NCBI RefSeq assembly: GCF_028435365.1
Contig: NZ_JAGTJJ010000003.1
Location: forward strand, 62,001 to 126,000
DNA: 64,000 nt
Reading direction: 5' to 3'
From: Polyangium jinanense
GTDB taxonomy: Bacteria > Myxococcota > Polyangia > Polyangiales > Polyangiaceae
Shown here: one piece after another, positions 61,666 through 64,000 of the stretch
Numbering within the stretch: the stretch's first letter is position 1
How the letters are laid out: every line of letters starts with the position of its first letter
The notes under the pieces: model-generated
What the model was told of the DNA's origin: nothing
What the model saw: the letters and a program-made list of their open reading frames with translations, nothing else
Databases searched by the model: none
Translations under genes and position numbers: made by a program

Positions 61666-63702
61666 TCAAACGCTCTTCTGCTGCTCCGAGGCAGCCGGTT
61701 GCTGGATCTTCCCGGTCGCGGCGGCGCTCGCGGCGCCGGCCTGCTCGTACTTGCGCTCGCGCGGGGCGACGAGGCTCGCGTCGACGGCGTCGGTCACGTG
61801 GATCGACTGCCCGGCGCACGTGTAGTCGAACTCCCGCAGGTACTTCACGGCGCCCTTCTGCTCGTGCTTCGCGAGCGTCGTGCGCATCCAGTCCGCGTCG
61901 TTCCGCTTCGGGAACGCGGGCTTGTAGTGCGCGCCGCGCGACTCGTCGCGGTTCTTCGCGCCCTGCGCGATCACGCGGGCGAGCACCAGCATGTTCTCGA
62001 GGTGCCGCACGAACTGCGCGCCCTGGTTCGCGCGCTGCGAGCCGTCCGGACAGGCGACCTTCTTCACCCGCTCGTCGAGCTCCGAGAGCTTGCCGAGGAC
62101 CTGCTCGAGCGTCGCGTTCTCGCGCTCGATCGTCACGTCGCGCAGCATCATGTCGCCGAGCTCTTGGTGGAGCTTGTACGGATTCTCGGCGTTCTTTTCG
62201 TCCTGGTTCTGCTTGAGGATGCGCGTGTAGTCGTCCTGGCAGCGCTTCTCGGCCTTCTCGAAGATCGACTTCGGCAGGTCGAACGCGCTCTTCGCGAGGC
62301 TCTTCTGGTAGCTCGCGACCGACGGGCCCGTGACCATGCCGCCGTAGATGCACGAGAGCAGCGAGTTCGCGCCGAGCCGGTTCGCGCCGTGGTACTGGTA
62401 CTCGACCTCGCCCACCGCGTAGAGCCCGGGGATGCTCGTCGCGTGGTTGCGCGGCGAGCCCGCCTTCAGCGATCCACGCGCGTCCTTCTCGAAGTCGACC
62501 CACAGGCCGCCCATCGAGTAGTGCACGGCGGGGAAGACCTTCATCGGGTTGTGATACGGGTCGGTCCCCGCGAACTTCTCGTAGATCTCGAGGATGCCCG
62601 CGAGCTTCGCGCGGAGGAACTTCTCGTCCTTGTGCGTGAGGTCGAGGTAAACCTCGTTCTCGTTGCGACCGGTCTTCGGGTTGAAGACGCCGCGCTTCTC
62701 GTGGAAACACGTCTTGAAGATCGCGCGTGACGCGATGTCGCGGGGCACGAGGTTGCCGTAGCCCGGGTACATGCGCTCGAGGATGTAGTCGCGCTCCTTC
62801 TCGGGGATCTCCTTCGGATTGCGCTGATCCTTCGCGTCCTTCGGCACCCACACGCGGCCGCCCTCGCCGCGCGCGCTCTCCGAGATGAGGCGGAGTTTGT
62901 CCGCGCCCGGGATCGCCGTCGGGTGCACCTGGATGAACTCGCCGTTCGCGTAGACCGCGCCCTGCTGGTAGACCGACGAGGCCGCGGTCCCGGTGCAGAT
63001 CACGCTCATCGTCGAGCGGCCGAAGATGATGCCGCAGCCTCCCGTGGCGAGCACGACGGCGTCGCCCTGGAAGTACTTGATCTGCATCGTCTTGAGGTCC
63101 TGCGCGATGCAGCCGACGCACGTGCCGCTGTCGTCGAGCACGGCCTGCAAGAAGTCCCAGAACTCGAACTTGCGGACCATCTTCTCGCCCGGGATCGACA
63201 CGCCGTGCTCGTCGACGACGTCGGCGATCTCGTAGCGGCGCACCTGCTCGTCGAGGGCGTAGAGGAGCTGCTGCCCCGTCGTCGCGCCCGCGAACGCCGT
63301 GCGGTGGAAGAGCGTGCCGCCGAAGCGACGGAAGTCGAGCAGGCCTTCGGGCGTGCGGTTGAAAGGCACGCCCATGCGGTCGAGCATGAACACGATGCCC
63401 GGCGCCGCCTCGGCCATGCCCTTGACGGGCGGCTGGTTCGCCAGGAAGTCGCCGCCGTAGGCCGTCTCTTCGAGGTGGATCTGCGGGCTGTCGCCTTCGC
63501 CCTTGGTGTTGACGGAGGCGTTGATGCCGCCCTGCGCGCACACCGAGTGCGAGCGCTTCACCGGGACGAGCGAGATCAGGTCCACCGGGACCTTCGCCTC
63601 GCAGAGCTTGATCACCGTCATGAGGCCCGCGAGGCCTCCGCCGACGACGACCACCCTTCGAACCTTGCCCCCTTCGCTCCGGATCGTGCTTTTCGCAGCC
63701 AT
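61666..63702 (-). CDS. sdhA: Succinate dehydrogenase/fumarate reductase flavoprotein subunit
   Basis: 678 residues. FAD fold VVVVGGGLAGLMTVIKL near the start, HSVCAQGGINA for the flavin-linking His, and the dicarboxylate site region (GEGGRVWVPKD, HATSIPGLYAVGEVEYQYHG, GANRLGANSLLSC). Full length. It oxidises succinate in the TCA cycle. Second gene of sdhCAB, 13 bp after sdhC. Confidence 0.96.
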   Translation of the reverse strand: MAAKSTIRSEGGKVRRVVVVGGGLAGLMTVIKLCEAKVPVDLISLVPVKRSHSVCAQGGINASVNTKGEGDSPQIHLEETAYGGDFLANQPPVKGMAEAAPGIVFMLDRMGVPFNRTPEGLLDFRRFGGTLFHRTAFAGATTGQQLLYALDEQVRRYEIADVVDEHGVSIPGEKMVRKFEFWDFLQAVLDDSGTCVGCIAQDLKTMQIKYFQGDAVVLATGGCGIIFGRSTMSVICTGTAASSVYQQGAVYANGEFIQVHPTAIPGADKLRLISESARGEGGRVWVPKDAKDQRNPKEIPEKERDYILERMYPGYGNLVPRDIASRAIFKTCFHEKRGVFNPKTGRNENEVYLDLTHKDEKFLRAKLAGILEIYEKFAGTDPYHNPMKVFPAVHYSMGGLWVDFEKDARGSLKAGSPRNHATSIPGLYAVGEVEYQYHGANRLGANSLLSCIYGGMVTGPSVASYQKSLAKSAFDLPKSIFEKAEKRCQDDYTRILKQNQDEKNAENPYKLHQELGDMMLRDVTIERENATLEQVLGKLSELDERVKKVACPDGSQRANQGAQFVRHLENMLVLARVIAQGAKNRDESRGAHYKPAFPKRNDADWMRTTLAKHEQKGAVKYLREFDYTCAGQSIHVTDAVDASLVAPRERKYEQAGAASAAATGKIQQPAASEQQKSV

Positions 63703-63715
63703 GGTGCTTGAAACC

Positions 63716-64000
63716 TCAATCGATGACCGGCCCGACGGAGGCGGGCTTCTGCGTTTGCTGGAGGATGTCGACGCACGTGCGCGCGTCCGAGCCCCCCTTC
63801 TTGCCGAAGATCTTGTCCTGCACGGAGGAGCCCGTGGCGAAGTAGATCGCCGTGTTCGCGCCGAGCAGGAAGATCGCGACGCCGAGCACCCCGAAGACGG
63901 CCGCAGCCATCTGCTGCGAGCGGCGCGACACCGTCACGCCCCACGAGAAGCAGAAGCCCCAGAGCCCGTTCGCGAAGTGAAAGACGCTCGCCGCGATGCC
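63716..64000 (-). CDS. sdhC: Succinate dehydrogenase cytochrome b subunit (partial)
   Basis: The last 94 codons are in the window; the start lies beyond the right edge. The visible part has HFANGLWGFCFSWG, with the heme-region histidine of the SdhC/FrdC b558 family, then a final membrane helix (FGVLGVAIFLLGANTAIYF) and a C-terminal tail of about 40 residues. Position before sdhA and sdhB confirms the call. Confidence 0.93.
   Translation of the reverse strand, partial: GIAASVFHFANGLWGFCFSWGVTVSRRSQQMAAAVFGVLGVAIFLLGANTAIYFATGSSVQDKIFGKKGGSDARTCVDILQQTQKPASVGPVID

Overview
The window is about 70% G+C, almost completely coding, and looks like a myxobacterial chromosome, probably from the Polyangiaceae/Sorangium side. 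The evidence is the mix of genes: a response regulator with a DUF4388/PatA-like tail, a secreted protease with a MYXO-CTERM-like tail, many lipoproteins with short Gly- or Pro-rich linkers, a thrombospondin-type-3 repeat lipoprotein, FHA and zinc-ribbon proteins, and GTG/TTG starts with 4-bp ATGA/GTGA overlaps. The taxonomic call is inference from content, not from a marker gene.

Layout. 1-3.6 kb: calcium-binding-repeat lipoprotein (partial), type II NADH dehydrogenase, a winged-helix regulator, tRNA-Ser(GCU). 3.6-8.3 kb (minus): four-gene chemosensory operon (response regulator, CheW-like, soluble MCP-like, CheA). 8.4-10.4 kb: polytopic DUF2723-like membrane protein. 10.4-14.7 kb (minus): moxR, DUF58 and transglutaminase operon. 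14.9-22.05 kb (plus): UbiA-family prenyltransferase, CPBP protease, small lipoprotein, UDPGP-type nucleotidyltransferase, DUF2505-like protein, beta-barrel/SppA fusion and a degenerate ABC ATPase, mostly coupled by overlaps. 22.08-26.75 kb: a 1557-residue protein joining a NACHT STAND NTPase to a calcineurin-like metallophosphoesterase. 26.98-31.6 kb: SulP transporter with beta-carbonic anhydrase, then a membrane protein and FAD monooxygenase. 31.6-41.8 kb: a conserved hypothetical, proB, then an 8.2-kb block holding a small broken gene, a 21-bp tandem repeat array, a 2159-residue SpvB/RHS polymorphic toxin and its probable immunity gene, closed by a decayed second copy of the 3' part of proB. 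41.8-47.9 kb: envelope proteins, S1 protease, atypical signal peptidase I-like protein, FHA protein. 47.9-53.5 kb (minus): GbsR-like regulator, TlpA-like thioredoxin, glutaredoxin-like protein, B12-binding radical SAM protein, ComEC. 53.8-60.8 kb (plus): secreted protease, BtuF-like binding protein, TlyA, LivJ/LivH, two lipoproteins. 60.9-64 kb (minus): sdhCAB, with sdhC running off the edge.

Most of this is ordinary housekeeping and envelope biology. Two loci stand out as conflict systems. The first is the NACHT-metallophosphoesterase gene: its domain order and its tandem 12-residue Phe/Arg repeats suggest a single-protein, STAND-type defence or regulated-suicide device. The second is the RHS toxin/immunity block bounded by proB and a proB remnant, which records how the cassette entered or was rearranged. 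No novelty claim was tested against databases.
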